A DNA stretch of 64,000 nucleotides from CAUZIZ01 sp965218775 (GTDB lineage Bacteria; Acidobacteriota; UBA6911; RPQK01; JAJDTT01), in assembly GCA_965218775.1 (NCBI GenBank), contig CBDCLS010000005.1, forward strand, positions 2,356,001 through 2,420,000, written 5' to 3'. Positions 18,724-28,156 of this stretch are shown one piece after another. Every line of letters starts with the position of its first letter. Within the stretch, counting starts at the first letter, position 1. The translations under genes and the position numbers were made by a program. Under the pieces are notes generated by a model. It saw nothing but the letters and a program-made list of their open reading frames with translations. It searched no databases and was not told the DNA's origin.

Positions 18724-18897
18724 TTAGTTCACTTCCCTTGATGGTTTGGAAGAGAGGCCCAGAACCAGGATCAGTGCGACGATCGAGGCCGTCAGGCCGA
18801 AGGTGAAGCTGGCTGGAAAGCCATACAGATCGGTCAAGCCACCGTGCAGGGCGGGCCCCATGCTGCTCACCGGAGACAAGGAAAACGCCCACTTGAG
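18724..18897 (-). pseudogene. C-terminal remnant of a major facilitator transporter
   Basis: About 57 codons read KWAFSLSPVSSMGPALHGGL, then TDLYGFPASFTFGLTASIVA and LILVLGLSSKPSREVN, followed by TAA at 18724-18726. This is the last two membrane helices of an MFS-type permease. The upstream part is missing and replaced by an R4 repeat (18955-19020) that abuts the PhyH gene. Confidence 0.7.
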
Positions 18898-18954
18898 GGC
18901 GCGGGCTCGACCCTGTGTTCGTTGTCACTACTGGCTCCCAACCGCGTTGGACCA

Positions 18955-19020
18955 TGCAGAAGGCAACTTCACGGCGTAGCGGTGGCCGGCCTGGAGGCCA
19001 AAGCTACGTCCGGAAATGAA
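18955..19020. repeat. Cloverleaf-like dispersed repeat, partial (family R4, copy 2)
   Basis: The block GCGTAGCGGTGGCCGGCCTGGAGGCC, here split as GCGTAGCGGTGG and CCGGCCTGGAGGCC, is followed by AAAGCTACGTCC and GAAGTTTCAG. The inner CGAGC/GCTCG hairpin is lost compared with other copies. It marks the break point of the MFS remnant. Confidence 0.7.
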
Positions 19021-19030
19021 GTTTCAGCTA

Positions 19031-19954
19031 CTACTCTCGGGTCAGCTCGGCCATCAGCTCCCTGACACCCGCCCTGTCAGGGCTGGTTCCTCGAGCGATC
19101 ATTTCTACAACCAGTGTCTCGAGCATCTCGGGACTTACCCCCTCCTGGGCGGCGGCTTGCAGCGCGTCCGTCCTGAACTGCCGCTGCTCCAGCACGGTTG
19201 TCTGTACCTGCTGTGATCTCGGTGACCTGGCTGGTTGGACTCGGACGTCGACGGAGAGCCGGATTTTGTCCGAGCGGTTGGGCGTTCCCCAGTGGAGCAG
19301 GTGGGGATGGAATACCAGGATGTCGCCGGGACGGTAGGTGGCCGTGAGCCAGGGCTCGTTTATGGCGTCCAACGCTACTCCCTTTTGCTTCCTCCCTTTG
19401 AGGACGTAGGAATAGACGTCCTGTTCGACATGCTCGCGTAGTCCCAGCCTGTGAGAGCCCTCAGCCACGGCCAGTCCACCCATGTCCCTGTCGATCTCCA
19501 TCAAGGGGATCCAGAAGGTCCGGAAGTCGGTCGTGTGTCGGATGTAGACGTGGTCCTGGTGAGGAGGGGATCCGTGAGTCTCGTCGTTCGGCACCGTGTA
19601 TCTGAGGGTGCACGAACGAAAGGTATAGACGGGTTCTCCGAATAGCCTCTCGAAGAGCTCCTGGGTGACCTCGGTGTCGAGTAGTTTGGCGTAATAGTCG
19701 AGTGCGTAGAGTCGGCCGTCATCTAGCTCGACCAGGTCCTTTCCCGTCCAGATGGGGTCGGAGTAGCCCTCCTTCACGAAGCCCTGTCTCTGCAGTTCCT
19801 GGATGAAGTCGTTTCTCACTGCCCCAACTTCGGAAGTATCCAGAGCATCGCGTAAGAAGAGATATCCCTGCCGATCAAAAGCGGAGTTCAGGGTATTGCT
19901 GCCCTCGAAGTACTCGCTGGCCGACCGGAACTCGCCATAGGATTTCGTCTTCAT
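19031..19954 (-). CDS. Phytanoyl-CoA dioxygenase (PhyH) family protein
   Basis: This 307-aa cytoplasmic protein belongs to the Fe(II)/2-oxoglutarate dioxygenases. The metal ligands are visible as H-x-D in PPHQDHVYIR (about residue 150) and a distal His in HPHLLHWGTPN (about 222), with the 2-oxoglutarate-binding Arg in IRLSVDVRVQ. An N-terminal QGYLFLRDAL motif is typical of the family. The substrate is unknown; bacterial members hydroxylate varied small molecules. It is followed downstream by repeats and preceded 47 bp upstream by the NHL propeller gene on the same strand, so the two are likely one operon. Confidence 0.9.
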   Translation of the reverse strand: MKTKSYGEFRSASEYFEGSNTLNSAFDRQGYLFLRDALDTSEVGAVRNDFIQELQRQGFVKEGYSDPIWTGKDLVELDDGRLYALDYYAKLLDTEVTQELFERLFGEPVYTFRSCTLRYTVPNDETHGSPPHQDHVYIRHTTDFRTFWIPLMEIDRDMGGLAVAEGSHRLGLREHVEQDVYSYVLKGRKQKGVALDAINEPWLTATYRPGDILVFHPHLLHWGTPNRSDKIRLSVDVRVQPARSPRSQQVQTTVLEQRQFRTDALQAAAQEGVSPEMLETLVVEMIARGTSPDRAGVRELMAELTRE

Positions 19955-20000
19955 CTCACTTTTCCTGAAGCAGCCCCCGGAAAAAAGCTCAAGGGCGATC

Positions 20001-20939
20001 TTAGACCTTTACCAATTTGCGAAAACTACGTACCGGACGAGTCTTGCCGAGGATTGTCCAGGAGACTTCACCTACATAGATATCGCCGTGAGAATCGACT
20101 GACAGGCCATGTGGGGCGAGGAACTGGCCTGGTCCCTCGCCAGGACGGATGTCCCCCAACCGAGCCAAGCGCCGCCCGCTCAGGTCGTGAATAGTGACGC
20201 ACGCACCCAGGTTGGGGTAATCGCGATTAACGGCCTGCTCCGTTTTCAATTGGCCAATGTAGACCAGGTCGTCTCTAATATGCAGCCCACAGGGGCGATG
20301 GAGGTTGTTCCACTGTTCCAGATAGTTGCCTTGATCGTCGAAGATCTGGATGCGGTGGTTTTCCCGGTCGGCAATGTAGACCCGGCCCTGAGTATCAGTG
20401 CAGACGCTGTGAGGAAGGTTGAATTGGCCAGGATCGGTTCCGTAATCTCCCCATGAGAATAGATGTTCCCCCTCTGTGCTGTACTTGTGGACTCGGGCAT
20501 TTCCGTACCCATCGGTAACGTATAGATCGTCAGTCTCGGGATCGAAGGCGACTTTTGTGGGACGGTTGAACGGGTTCCCACTCTGGGCCGGCGCCGGCTC
20601 GTCGCGGCGACCAATGGACATCAACAGTTCGCCCGCTGGCGTGAACTTACCGATCCAATGTCCATCGTCATCGACACAGTAGATAACCTCTCCCTGACCT
20701 GCCTCATTACGGATGGTCACGCCGTGGGGGCGGGTAAAAGCCCCTTCACCCCAGGACGTCACCAGGGTGCCGTCTGCCTCGAACACGGTCAGTGGATGGT
20801 CACCCCGATCAAAGGCATAGACCCGGTCCTGGGCGTCGACCACCACATCAACGACCTCTTTAGAACCCCACCCGTCGGGGAATCTGGGCCAATCGCTCAA
20901 CTCTTCATATACAAAATCACCACTGCCAAGTGTCGTCAT
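20001..20939 (-). CDS. NHL-repeat six-bladed beta-propeller protein
   Basis: The 312-aa protein lacks a signal peptide. NHL blades recur as DVVVDAQDRVYAFDRGDHPL, THE-like FNLPHSVCTDTQGRVYIADR-ENHRIQIFD and LAPHGLSVDSHGDIYVGE. This fold resembles peptidyl-alpha-hydroxyglycine lyase-like or SMP-30-type propellers. Its start ATG at 20939 overlaps the end of GGCAGTGG-rich sequence and is preceded by GGAGATCGAGTC. Partnership with the downstream PhyH gene suggests a shared small-molecule pathway, but no substrate can be named. Confidence 0.85.
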   Translation of the reverse strand: MTTLGSGDFVYEELSDWPRFPDGWGSKEVVDVVVDAQDRVYAFDRGDHPLTVFEADGTLVTSWGEGAFTRPHGVTIRNEAGQGEVIYCVDDDGHWIGKFTPAGELLMSIGRRDEPAPAQSGNPFNRPTKVAFDPETDDLYVTDGYGNARVHKYSTEGEHLFSWGDYGTDPGQFNLPHSVCTDTQGRVYIADRENHRIQIFDDQGNYLEQWNNLHRPCGLHIRDDLVYIGQLKTEQAVNRDYPNLGACVTIHDLSGRRLARLGDIRPGEGPGQFLAPHGLSVDSHGDIYVGEVSWTILGKTRPVRSFRKLVKV

Positions 20940-21050
20940 GACTCGATCTCCCTATTCCATGTCTCGCTATGAGCCGCACAATGCAGCCCGGCTGATCCCA
21001 GGGGACCCGTTCGTACCTTGACCTGGGATCCTACACTGCAACAAGGAGTT

Positions 21051-21539
21051 TTAATAGGACTCTTTCTTTAACTCCTGCAGCAACTGAGCGTAGGTCTTGA
21101 TCAGCCCGCCTTTCTGACGCGAGAATTCCACGGCCTGATCCCGGTTCCTGAAGGCAACAAGACTCGGCAGACACCGATCCCAGGCTAGGGTGTATTGCGT
21201 GCCCAAGCGATCTTCTTGTATCTGGTCCGCCCCACAGCAGAGATGAACCGAGCTGTTTTCGACATAGTGGGCCTCATCGGCCGGAAAGCGCTCACCGGTT
21301 GAGAAGTCCGCCACCTGGGAATCGGTTACGTCCTGGCGACCCCGCTGGAAGTGGAGGCCACAGCGGGGACAGCACACCTCGACCGACTTCTCGTCCTCGA
21401 GAACGATGCGATAATAAGTCGCTTTGTGCACCGGCCGTCGGCAGATCGCACAAGCCGGTTCCAGCTGAATGTAGACGTAGTAGCCGGCTCCTACCAGCAA
21501 GGCGATGATCGCAAAGCTCCCAAGGATCCTAATACCCAT
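21051..21539 (-). CDS. NosL-like membrane-anchored metal-binding protein
   Basis: Starting at ATG 21539 (MGIRILGSFAIIALLVGAGYY) the protein is 162 aa with one N-terminal membrane anchor. Cysteines are arranged as ACAIC, CCPRCGLHF and LCCGAD, suggesting metal binding. The C-terminus AWDRCLPSLVAFRNRDQAVEF resembles NosL-type copper-binding lipoproteins. It is transcribed divergently from a CusCBA-type efflux operon with only 68 bp between the starts, so a link to copper or silver handling is likely. The longer frame to 21659 would read backwards through that shared promoter region. Confidence 0.7.
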   Translation of the reverse strand: MGIRILGSFAIIALLVGAGYYVYIQLEPACAICRRPVHKATYYRIVLEDEKSVEVCCPRCGLHFQRGRQDVTDSQVADFSTGERFPADEAHYVENSSVHLCCGADQIQEDRLGTQYTLAWDRCLPSLVAFRNRDQAVEFSRQKGGLIKTYAQLLQELKKESY

Positions 21540-21607
21540 GACTGTTGCAACCCTTTTCGGTATACTTGATTGTAATGTTCCTGAGATCTTTCGTCGAGAA
21601 GGCTTAT

Positions 21608-22000
21608 ATGGGCCACCGAGGAATTCACACCCTGATGTGTGTCCTGATTCTAGTCGCAATCCTCTCTGTGCAATTCGGAATCAGTTACACGGCGTGTCGG
21701 GATTCCATGTCACCGGCAGTCAATAGCAGCTGCACGAAACTGGATGGTCCGACTCCTGGTTGCCACGAGGCGAGCGATTGCGCTCGGCTGTGCCAGTTCG
21801 CTCCCGAGGAAATAGCTTACAACCTACCCAAGGGCAATTCTGAGTCCCTACTCTGCAGTCTTGCAATTGAGGTTGTACCCGAAAGGCCAAGTCTCGAAAG
21901 TCCCTCTTCTAGTGGCCTCCTACTTTCCGTTGGGCCAATCGCAGCGAAGAGCCACTTCAAGGCCGCAGTGTATCTATTGAACGCCTCTTTCCTCATCTAG
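21608..22000 (+). CDS. Small secreted Cys-containing protein at the head of the efflux operon
   Basis: From ATG 21608, preceded by GAGAAGG, the protein is 130 aa: a signal or anchor helix (LMCVLILVAILSVQFGISYT), then several Cys residues (TACRDS, SSCTKL, PGCHEASDCARLCQ) and a hydrophobic end AAVYLLNASFLI. An in-frame ATG at 21575 is an alternative start. I do not recognise a family. Position as first gene before the outer-membrane efflux gene suggests a periplasmic accessory or metal-sensing role. Confidence 0.55.
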   Translation: MGHRGIHTLMCVLILVAILSVQFGISYTACRDSMSPAVNSSCTKLDGPTPGCHEASDCARLCQFAPEEIAYNLPKGNSESLLCSLAIEVVPERPSLESPSSSGLLLSVGPIAAKSHFKAAVYLLNASFLI

Positions 22001-22219
22001 TCCTCTCTCCTTTCCCTGACTTGTAACTCCAAAAGTAGTGGGCAGGTGTCGGCAGATTCTTTCTGCAGCCCTATATCGAACCTGTCTTGGTCTCTTGTGG
22101 AGAAGACAATGCGACGTCCATCTTGGGACGCGCCTCCTTTCACCCAGCGAGATGCTGACGGTCTGCGGCGGCGCGAGCTTCCTCGTTGGCGGATTCCCGG
22201 TGATTGTTGGGAGGAAACG

Positions 22220-23506
22220 ATGCTATTCCTACTTTGCTTTACTTTTCTGTTTCCGGCGCTCGTGTTAGCGCAGCCATATACAGCCAACGGCGACCAGCGT
22301 CTCGAGGAGTTCATCACAGAAGCGCTCGAGCGAAGCCCAAACGTGCGGCAATCCTTCGCGCACTACCAGGCGGCGCTTCAGCGCATTCCCCAAGTGACTG
22401 CGTTGCCGGACCCGATGCTGGATCTCACGCAGCACGTCCGTACCCCGGAGACGCGCGTGGGTCCCCAGACCACCCTCGTATCGCTTTCCCAGAGGTTCCC
22501 CTGGTTTGGCAAGCTCTCCGACCAGGGCAAGGTTGCTGCCAAACATGCCGCCGCTCTGGCAGAGCTCCACGAAGCAAGCAAGTTGGAAGTGGTTCGACAG
22601 GTAAAGCTTGCCTACTATGATCTCTCCTACATCGATCGAGCTATCACCATTACGCAGGAAGACGAGATGCTTCTGAGGCACTACGAGCAGCTAGCGCAGG
22701 CCCGCTATTCCCAAGGTGTCGGACTCCAGCAAGGCATCGTGAAGCTTCAGGCCGAAATCACCCGCGATCTCAACCGCCTGACGATCTTGAGACGACAGCG
22801 CGTCGACGCTGAAGCCGTTCTCAACACACTTCGCGATCATCCAGCAGAGACCCCCGTTGCTTTGGTTGAGTTCCCGCAGCGCCCAAAGGTCAAGGTCAAC
22901 CTCAGCAGACTGTATGCGACGGGCAGAAGCGAGAGACCGGAAGTGAAGGCAGCGTTTCTCGATATCGAGCGGAACGAAAAGCGCATTCACCTTGCCAAGC
23001 GCCAGTATTGGCCAGACTTCACGCTGGGAGCTTCCTGGGGAAACGTCCGCGGCAGAAACGATGAGTTTGGGTTTCTGAGCCCGCCTGAGAACAATGGCAA
23101 AGATGTCTACAGCTTGACTGTCGGGGTCAACATCCCCCTCTTCCGCAGCAAGTACGACGCGGGTGTGCACGAGGCCGCCGAAGGCTTTTCGGCGTCCCAT
23201 CAGGCCTACCGCAACACGGTCAATAAAGTGGAACTGTCGATTCGTTCCCTTGGTTTTCGTATCCAGACCGTTCAGGAGCAAATAGACCTGTTCGAGAGGG
23301 CACTGCTGCCCCAGGCTGAGCAAGCCCTTCGCTCCACCGAAGCGGCCTACTCCACGGGCACCGTTGGTGTGATTGACCTGCTCGACGGTGAGCGGGTGCT
23401 GCTCGATGTCCGTGTTGGGCTGGCCCGCCTTGTTACCGACCACATGAAAGCTTTGGCCGAGATGGAACGTGCGATCGGATCGCCCTTCCCGGAGGTAACG
23501 CCATGA
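22220..23506 (+). CDS. cusC: TolC-family outer-membrane channel of a heavy-metal RND pump
   Basis: The start is taken as ATG 22220, preceded by GGGAGGAAAC and opening a signal peptide (MLFLLCFTFLFPALVLA); the open frame reaches 22046 but has no signal there. The 428-aa protein has the two OEP repeats: SLSQRFPWFGKLSDQGKVAA early and NIPLFRSKYDAGVHEA later, and ends with a typical STGTVGVIDLLDGERVLLD helix. It forms the outer-membrane duct for CusB/CusA. It overlaps the next gene by 4 bp (ATGA), showing tight operon coupling. Assignment to Cu/Ag efflux rests on the adaptor downstream. Confidence 0.85.
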   Translation: MLFLLCFTFLFPALVLAQPYTANGDQRLEEFITEALERSPNVRQSFAHYQAALQRIPQVTALPDPMLDLTQHVRTPETRVGPQTTLVSLSQRFPWFGKLSDQGKVAAKHAAALAELHEASKLEVVRQVKLAYYDLSYIDRAITITQEDEMLLRHYEQLAQARYSQGVGLQQGIVKLQAEITRDLNRLTILRRQRVDAEAVLNTLRDHPAETPVALVEFPQRPKVKVNLSRLYATGRSERPEVKAAFLDIERNEKRIHLAKRQYWPDFTLGASWGNVRGRNDEFGFLSPPENNGKDVYSLTVGVNIPLFRSKYDAGVHEAAEGFSASHQAYRNTVNKVELSIRSLGFRIQTVQEQIDLFERALLPQAEQALRSTEAAYSTGTVGVIDLLDGERVLLDVRVGLARLVTDHMKALAEMERAIGSPFPEVTP

Positions 23507-24999
23507 CCGCGAAACCTAGAGCAATTCTACTTGTGGCCACTGGGGTCGTGTTAGGAGTTGCTGTTTGCTCGCTGGTCGTCTGGAACCCTGCAGAGTGGCC
23601 TTGGGTTCATAGTTTGCAGGAAAGAGTGATGCCGACTGTCGTTCCTTCTCAGAAGGAGAGTGAAACCGGCGACCAGCGTCTCTGGACCTGTGGTATGCAT
23701 CCCCAGGTCATTCAGAAAGAGCCCGGGAGCTGTCCCATTTGCCGCATGGCCTTGGTGCCGGTGAAGGCCTCTTCCAGAGGGAAGACCGATTCGCCAGCGG
23801 CCCAGGGGCAGCGAAGGATCCTTCATTGGCGTGCGCCGATGGATCCTGACTACATTCGCGACGAGCCGGGCAAGTCACCGATGGGAATGGACCTGGTACC
23901 GGTCTATGAGGAGGAAGCTCCTGCTGAGGGTGGGGTTCGAGTGAGCCCGACTTTTCTTCAGAATTTCGCGGTTCGCACTACCGAAGTCAAGCGTGGCTCG
24001 ATGGCCGTCGAAATTCGCACTGTAGGCACTTTGGCCCACAACGAGGAGCGGGTCTATTCCGTCAACACCAAGTTTGAGGGTTGGATCGAGAAGGCACGCT
24101 TCAACAATGTCGGAGAGCAGGTAAAGAAGGGAGAGGTGCTGTTCGAGATCTACAGCCCGCAGCTGCTTACCACTCAGCAGGAGTATCTGGCTGCCATGGA
24201 CTACGTCCGCCGGCTCACCGACAGTCAAGCCTACCCCGATGCCATCGAGCGCGCAAAGTCGCTGCTGAAATCTGCTCGGGAGCGCCTTCGCTACTGGGAC
24301 ATCTCTGAAGAGCAAATCCAGGCCCTGGAACGGACCAAGCAGGTAGGCCGCACCGTCGGGTTCGTCTCTCCGAATTCCGGTTTCGTGGTGGCCAAGATGG
24401 GCGACTCGCTAGAGGGCATGAAGCTCAGCCCTGGCATGACCGTGCTCAAGCTTGCCGATCACTCAACCCTTTGGGCTGAAGTCCAGTTTTTCGAGCGGCA
24501 CCTTCGACACCTTCGAGAAGGCCAACGTGTCACGGTCGAGATCGATGCTTTTCCGGGTCGCCGCTGGAGCGGAAAGATTCTCTTCTTCCGTCCGGCGGTC
24601 AACCCTCAAACGAGAACATTGACGGCCTTCGTTGAAGTTGCAAACAGCAATCTCCAGCTCCGTCCGCAGATGTATGCCAATATCTCGGTCCGCGTACCGG
24701 GGGCTTCAAATGCCGTCATGGTGCCCGACGAAGCGGTTCTCCACAGCGGAGCCCGCGCCGTGGTCATCGTTGCCAAGGAGGATAACCGCTTTGAACCGCG
24801 GGAAGTTCAGCTGGGCATGACAAGCGAGGGGATGCAGGAAGTCCTTCATGGCCTCACGGCTGGCGAAGAAGTGGTGACCTCTTCGCAGTTTCTGATTGAT
24901 TCCGAGAGCAACCTCAAGGCCGCCATCAGCCAACTGCTAGGCGATCAGGTAGACGAAGAGCAGGGTAGCGCCCCACCTCCAATGACCCATCAGCATTGA
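23503..24999 (+). CDS. cusB: CusB-like RND periplasmic adaptor with heavy-metal-binding domains
   Basis: The protein is 498 aa with an N-terminal membrane anchor. A heavy-metal-binding domain follows (WTCGMHPQVIQKEPGSCPIC, residues about 63-82), then a second degenerate copy lacking cysteines (WRAPMDPDYIRDEPGKSPMG). The adaptor core has the lipoyl/barrel-sandwich halves KFEGWIEKARFNNVGEQVKK and SPNSGFVVAKMGDSLEGM around a helical hairpin, and a beta-barrel near FPGRRWSGKILFFRP. It bridges CusA and CusC in the periplasm and may pass Cu(I)/Ag(I) ions through Cys and Met. Two tandem metal domains, one dead, are unusual. Confidence 0.9.
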   Translation: MTAKPRAILLVATGVVLGVAVCSLVVWNPAEWPWVHSLQERVMPTVVPSQKESETGDQRLWTCGMHPQVIQKEPGSCPICRMALVPVKASSRGKTDSPAAQGQRRILHWRAPMDPDYIRDEPGKSPMGMDLVPVYEEEAPAEGGVRVSPTFLQNFAVRTTEVKRGSMAVEIRTVGTLAHNEERVYSVNTKFEGWIEKARFNNVGEQVKKGEVLFEIYSPQLLTTQQEYLAAMDYVRRLTDSQAYPDAIERAKSLLKSARERLRYWDISEEQIQALERTKQVGRTVGFVSPNSGFVVAKMGDSLEGMKLSPGMTVLKLADHSTLWAEVQFFERHLRHLREGQRVTVEIDAFPGRRWSGKILFFRPAVNPQTRTLTAFVEVANSNLQLRPQMYANISVRVPGASNAVMVPDEAVLHSGARAVVIVAKEDNRFEPREVQLGMTSEGMQEVLHGLTAGEEVVTSSQFLIDSESNLKAAISQLLGDQVDEEQGSAPPPMTHQH

Positions 25000-25009
25000 G
25001 GAAGAATTC

Positions 25010-28000
25010 ATGTTCGCACACATCATCGAAGGTGCTATTCGGCAAAGGTTTCTGGTGGTCCTGGGAGCGCTGTTCCTGGTGGCGGCAGGGCTCTACTCGC
25101 TCTCTCGCACACCACTTGACGCCATCCCGGATCTCTCCGACGTCCAAGTCATCGTTTACACCGAATATCCCGGTCAGGCACCCCGGATAGTGGAAGACCA
25201 GGTTACCTACCCGCTTACCACCCAGATGCTCGCCGTACCCCATGCCAAGGTGGTGCGTGGCTACTCCTTCTTTGGTTTCTCGTTTGTCTACATCATCTTC
25301 GAAGATGGCACCGACCTGTATTGGGCTAGAAGCCGTGTGCTCGAGTACCTCAACTACGTCTCGGGAAACCTTCCACCCGACGTTATGCCGACGCTGGGCC
25401 CTGATGCTACCGGTGTGGGATGGGCGTTCATGTACGCGCTCAAGTCCGACCGACACGACTTGAGCGAGCTGCGTTCGATCCAGGACTGGTTCCTCAAGTA
25501 TGAGCTCACCAGTGTCGCGGGTGTCTCCGAGGTCGCGAGCATCGGGGGCTTCGTGCGCCAGTATCAAATCACCGTCGATCCCAACAAGCTGCGCGCCTAC
25601 GGAATCCCGATTTCGAGGATTCGAATGGCCGTGCGAAACAGTAACACTGACGTGGGAGGTCGCTTGCTGGAGGCTGCGGAAAAGGAGTTCATGATTCGGG
25701 GCCTCGGCTACATCGAGTCGGTCGAGGACATCCGGAAGGTCGCGCTTGGAGTTGATCCAGCGGGCACTCCTATTCTGCTTCAAGACGTCGCCCGTGTGAG
25801 TGTCGGACCCGATATTCGACGGGGGCTTGCCGACTGGAATGGCGAGGGCGAGATCGTGGGGGGGATCGTCGTAGTTCGACACGGAGCAGACACGCTTTCG
25901 GTGATCCGAGACGTCAAGACAAAAATTGAAGAGATCGTCCCGGGCTTGCCCAAAGGCGTCGAGATCGAGGTTGCCTACGACCGCTCAGGACTGATTGAGC
26001 GTTCAGTCGAAAGCCTCGAGTCGAGCCTCACCCAGCAGTTCATGATCGTGGGACTCGTCTGCCTGGTCTTTCTGTTTCACGTCCGGAGCGGACTGGTGGC
26101 CATCATCACACTTCCGGTAGGCATTCTGATGGCGTTCATTGCCATCTACTTTCAAGGCCTGAACCTCAACATCATGTCGCTCGGCGGCATTGCCGTCGCC
26201 ATTGGAACCATGGTCGATGCCGGCATCGTCATGGTCGAGAACGCCCACAAGCACCTGGCACGGGACGGTGGCAAGAAACCTCACTGGGGAATCATCGCGG
26301 CTTCGTGCAAGGAAGTGGGCCCATCGCTGTTCTTCTCGCTGCTCGTAATCACCGTGTCTTTCATGCCGGTATTCACGCTCGAAGCGCAGGAGAGACGGCT
26401 CTTCAAGCCGCTGGCGTTTACCAAGACCTATGCCATGGCAGCCGCGGCGCTGCTTTCAGTAACGTTGGTTCCGGTCCTGGTCGGCTACTGGGTGCGGGGC
26501 CGCATCAGGCCCGAGGAGAAGAACCCCATCAGTCGGCTGCTTATCTTTTTCTACAGGCCGGTCCTGGCGCTGGTGCTTCGCTTCAAGTTCGTGGCCGTTA
26601 GCCTGGTTCTGGTTGCGCTTGCGCTCACAACAGTCCCCTTCTCGCGCCTGGGTTCAGAGTTCATGCCGCCACTGTGGGAAGGGGACCTACTCTATATGCC
26701 GACGACCTTTCCTGGGATCTCGATTACCAAGGCACGTGAGATTCTTCAGCAGACCGACAAGATCATCAAGACCTTTCCCGAAGTACACAATGTCTTCGGA
26801 AAGGTCGGCAGAGCCGAGACGGCGACCGACCCTGCGCCACTGTCGATGATTGAGACTACCATCATGCTCAAGCCCGAGAGCGAGTGGCGGCCAGGCATGA
26901 CCCCTAAGAAGCTGACAGAGGAGATGGATGCAGCCCTTCAGATCCCGGGTCTCACCAATGTTTGGACTATGCCAATCAAGACCCGCATCGACATGCTCTC
27001 GACCGGGATCAAGACCCCGGTCGGCATCAAGATCTCCGGCTCCGATCTCAATGTGCTGGAGCAGCTGGGAAAAAGACTCGAGCAGGTTGTGCGCGGCGTC
27101 CCCGGTACGCTCAGCGTCTACGCAGAGCGCGTCATGGGCGGGAACTACCTGGATTTCAAGATTAACCGGGACTCGATTGCTCGCTATGGCCTGACCGTCG
27201 GAGACGTCCAAGACGTCATTCAGACGGCGATCGGTGGGATGAACATCACCACTACGATTGAGGGCTTGGAGCGCTATCCGGTCAATCTTCGATATAGCCG
27301 GGAGCTCAGGGACGACTTACCCGCTCTCCGGTCCGTGCTTGTTCCAACAGCCCAAGGTCAACATATCCCACTCGGCCAGCTTGCCGACATCAGGTACGTC
27401 CTCGGGCCGGCGGCGATCAAGAGTGAAAACGCCAGGCCCAACGCCTGGGTCTACGTCGACATTCGCGACATCGATGTCGGAACTTACGTCGACAACGCTC
27501 GGAGAGCGGTCGCTGAAGCTATTGAGATTCCCCCCGGCTACACCATTTCCTGGAGCGGCCAATACGAGTACATGCAGCGCGCCCAGCAGCGTCTGCTCTT
27601 TGTGATTCCGCTAACGCTGCTTCTCATCTTCGTCATCATCTACCTGAATACGCACTCGGCTGTTGAGACCGTCCTGGTTCTTCTGGGTGTGCCCTTTGCG
27701 CTTACCGGATCGGTCTGGCTGCTGTATCTTCTCGACTACAACCTGAGCATCGCCGTCTGGGTTGGCGTTATCGCTCTGGCGGGACTCTATGCCGAGACCG
27801 CCATCGTCCTGCTTCTCTACCTTGACATTTCCTACCGGGACTTCGAGGAACGAGGTCTCTTGACCGACAGAAACGCGCTCATTCGGAGCATCTATGAGGG
27901 TTCCGTCAAGCGTGTGCGTCCAATTCTGATGACCATTGCAACCGACGTGATCGGGCTTCTTCCCATCATGTGGAGCACCGGTACCGGGGCAGATGTGATG

Positions 28001-28156
28001 AAACGCATCGCGACTCCTTTGGTCGGTGGCGTGATCACGTCGGGTATTGTCGTGTTGGTTATCTACCCCGTCATCTATTACCTCTGGAAGTCGCGCGGCC
28101 TGCCCCACGGCAAGCCGTTTCGAGGCTTTCGAAAACTCGAGGAGGACCAATCATGA
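25010..28156 (+). CDS. cusA: CusA/CzcA-family heavy-metal RND efflux pump
   Basis: The 1,048-aa inner-membrane transporter has the RND plan of 12 helices and two periplasmic loops. Diagnostic stretches are FAHIIEGAIRQRFLVVLGAL at the N-terminus, TPLDAIPDLSDVQVIVYTEY, helix 4 with GGIAVAIGTMVDAGIVMVEN (proton-relay acids of the heavy-metal subclass), and MSTGIKTPVGIKISG. It uses proton flow to push monovalent metal ions from the periplasm out through CusC. It begins 10 bp after cusB, with GAGGAAGAATTC as the ribosome-binding site, and overlaps the next gene by ATGA. Confidence 0.93.
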   Translation: MFAHIIEGAIRQRFLVVLGALFLVAAGLYSLSRTPLDAIPDLSDVQVIVYTEYPGQAPRIVEDQVTYPLTTQMLAVPHAKVVRGYSFFGFSFVYIIFEDGTDLYWARSRVLEYLNYVSGNLPPDVMPTLGPDATGVGWAFMYALKSDRHDLSELRSIQDWFLKYELTSVAGVSEVASIGGFVRQYQITVDPNKLRAYGIPISRIRMAVRNSNTDVGGRLLEAAEKEFMIRGLGYIESVEDIRKVALGVDPAGTPILLQDVARVSVGPDIRRGLADWNGEGEIVGGIVVVRHGADTLSVIRDVKTKIEEIVPGLPKGVEIEVAYDRSGLIERSVESLESSLTQQFMIVGLVCLVFLFHVRSGLVAIITLPVGILMAFIAIYFQGLNLNIMSLGGIAVAIGTMVDAGIVMVENAHKHLARDGGKKPHWGIIAASCKEVGPSLFFSLLVITVSFMPVFTLEAQERRLFKPLAFTKTYAMAAAALLSVTLVPVLVGYWVRGRIRPEEKNPISRLLIFFYRPVLALVLRFKFVAVSLVLVALALTTVPFSRLGSEFMPPLWEGDLLYMPTTFPGISITKAREILQQTDKIIKTFPEVHNVFGKVGRAETATDPAPLSMIETTIMLKPESEWRPGMTPKKLTEEMDAALQIPGLTNVWTMPIKTRIDMLSTGIKTPVGIKISGSDLNVLEQLGKRLEQVVRGVPGTLSVYAERVMGGNYLDFKINRDSIARYGLTVGDVQDVIQTAIGGMNITTTIEGLERYPVNLRYSRELRDDLPALRSVLVPTAQGQHIPLGQLADIRYVLGPAAIKSENARPNAWVYVDIRDIDVGTYVDNARRAVAEAIEIPPGYTISWSGQYEYMQRAQQRLLFVIPLTLLLIFVIIYLNTHSAVETVLVLLGVPFALTGSVWLLYLLDYNLSIAVWVGVIALAGLYAETAIVLLLYLDISYRDFEERGLLTDRNALIRSIYEGSVKRVRPILMTIATDVIGLLPIMWSTGTGADVMKRIATPLVGGVITSGIVVLVIYPVIYYLWKSRGLPHGKPFRGFRKLEEDQS

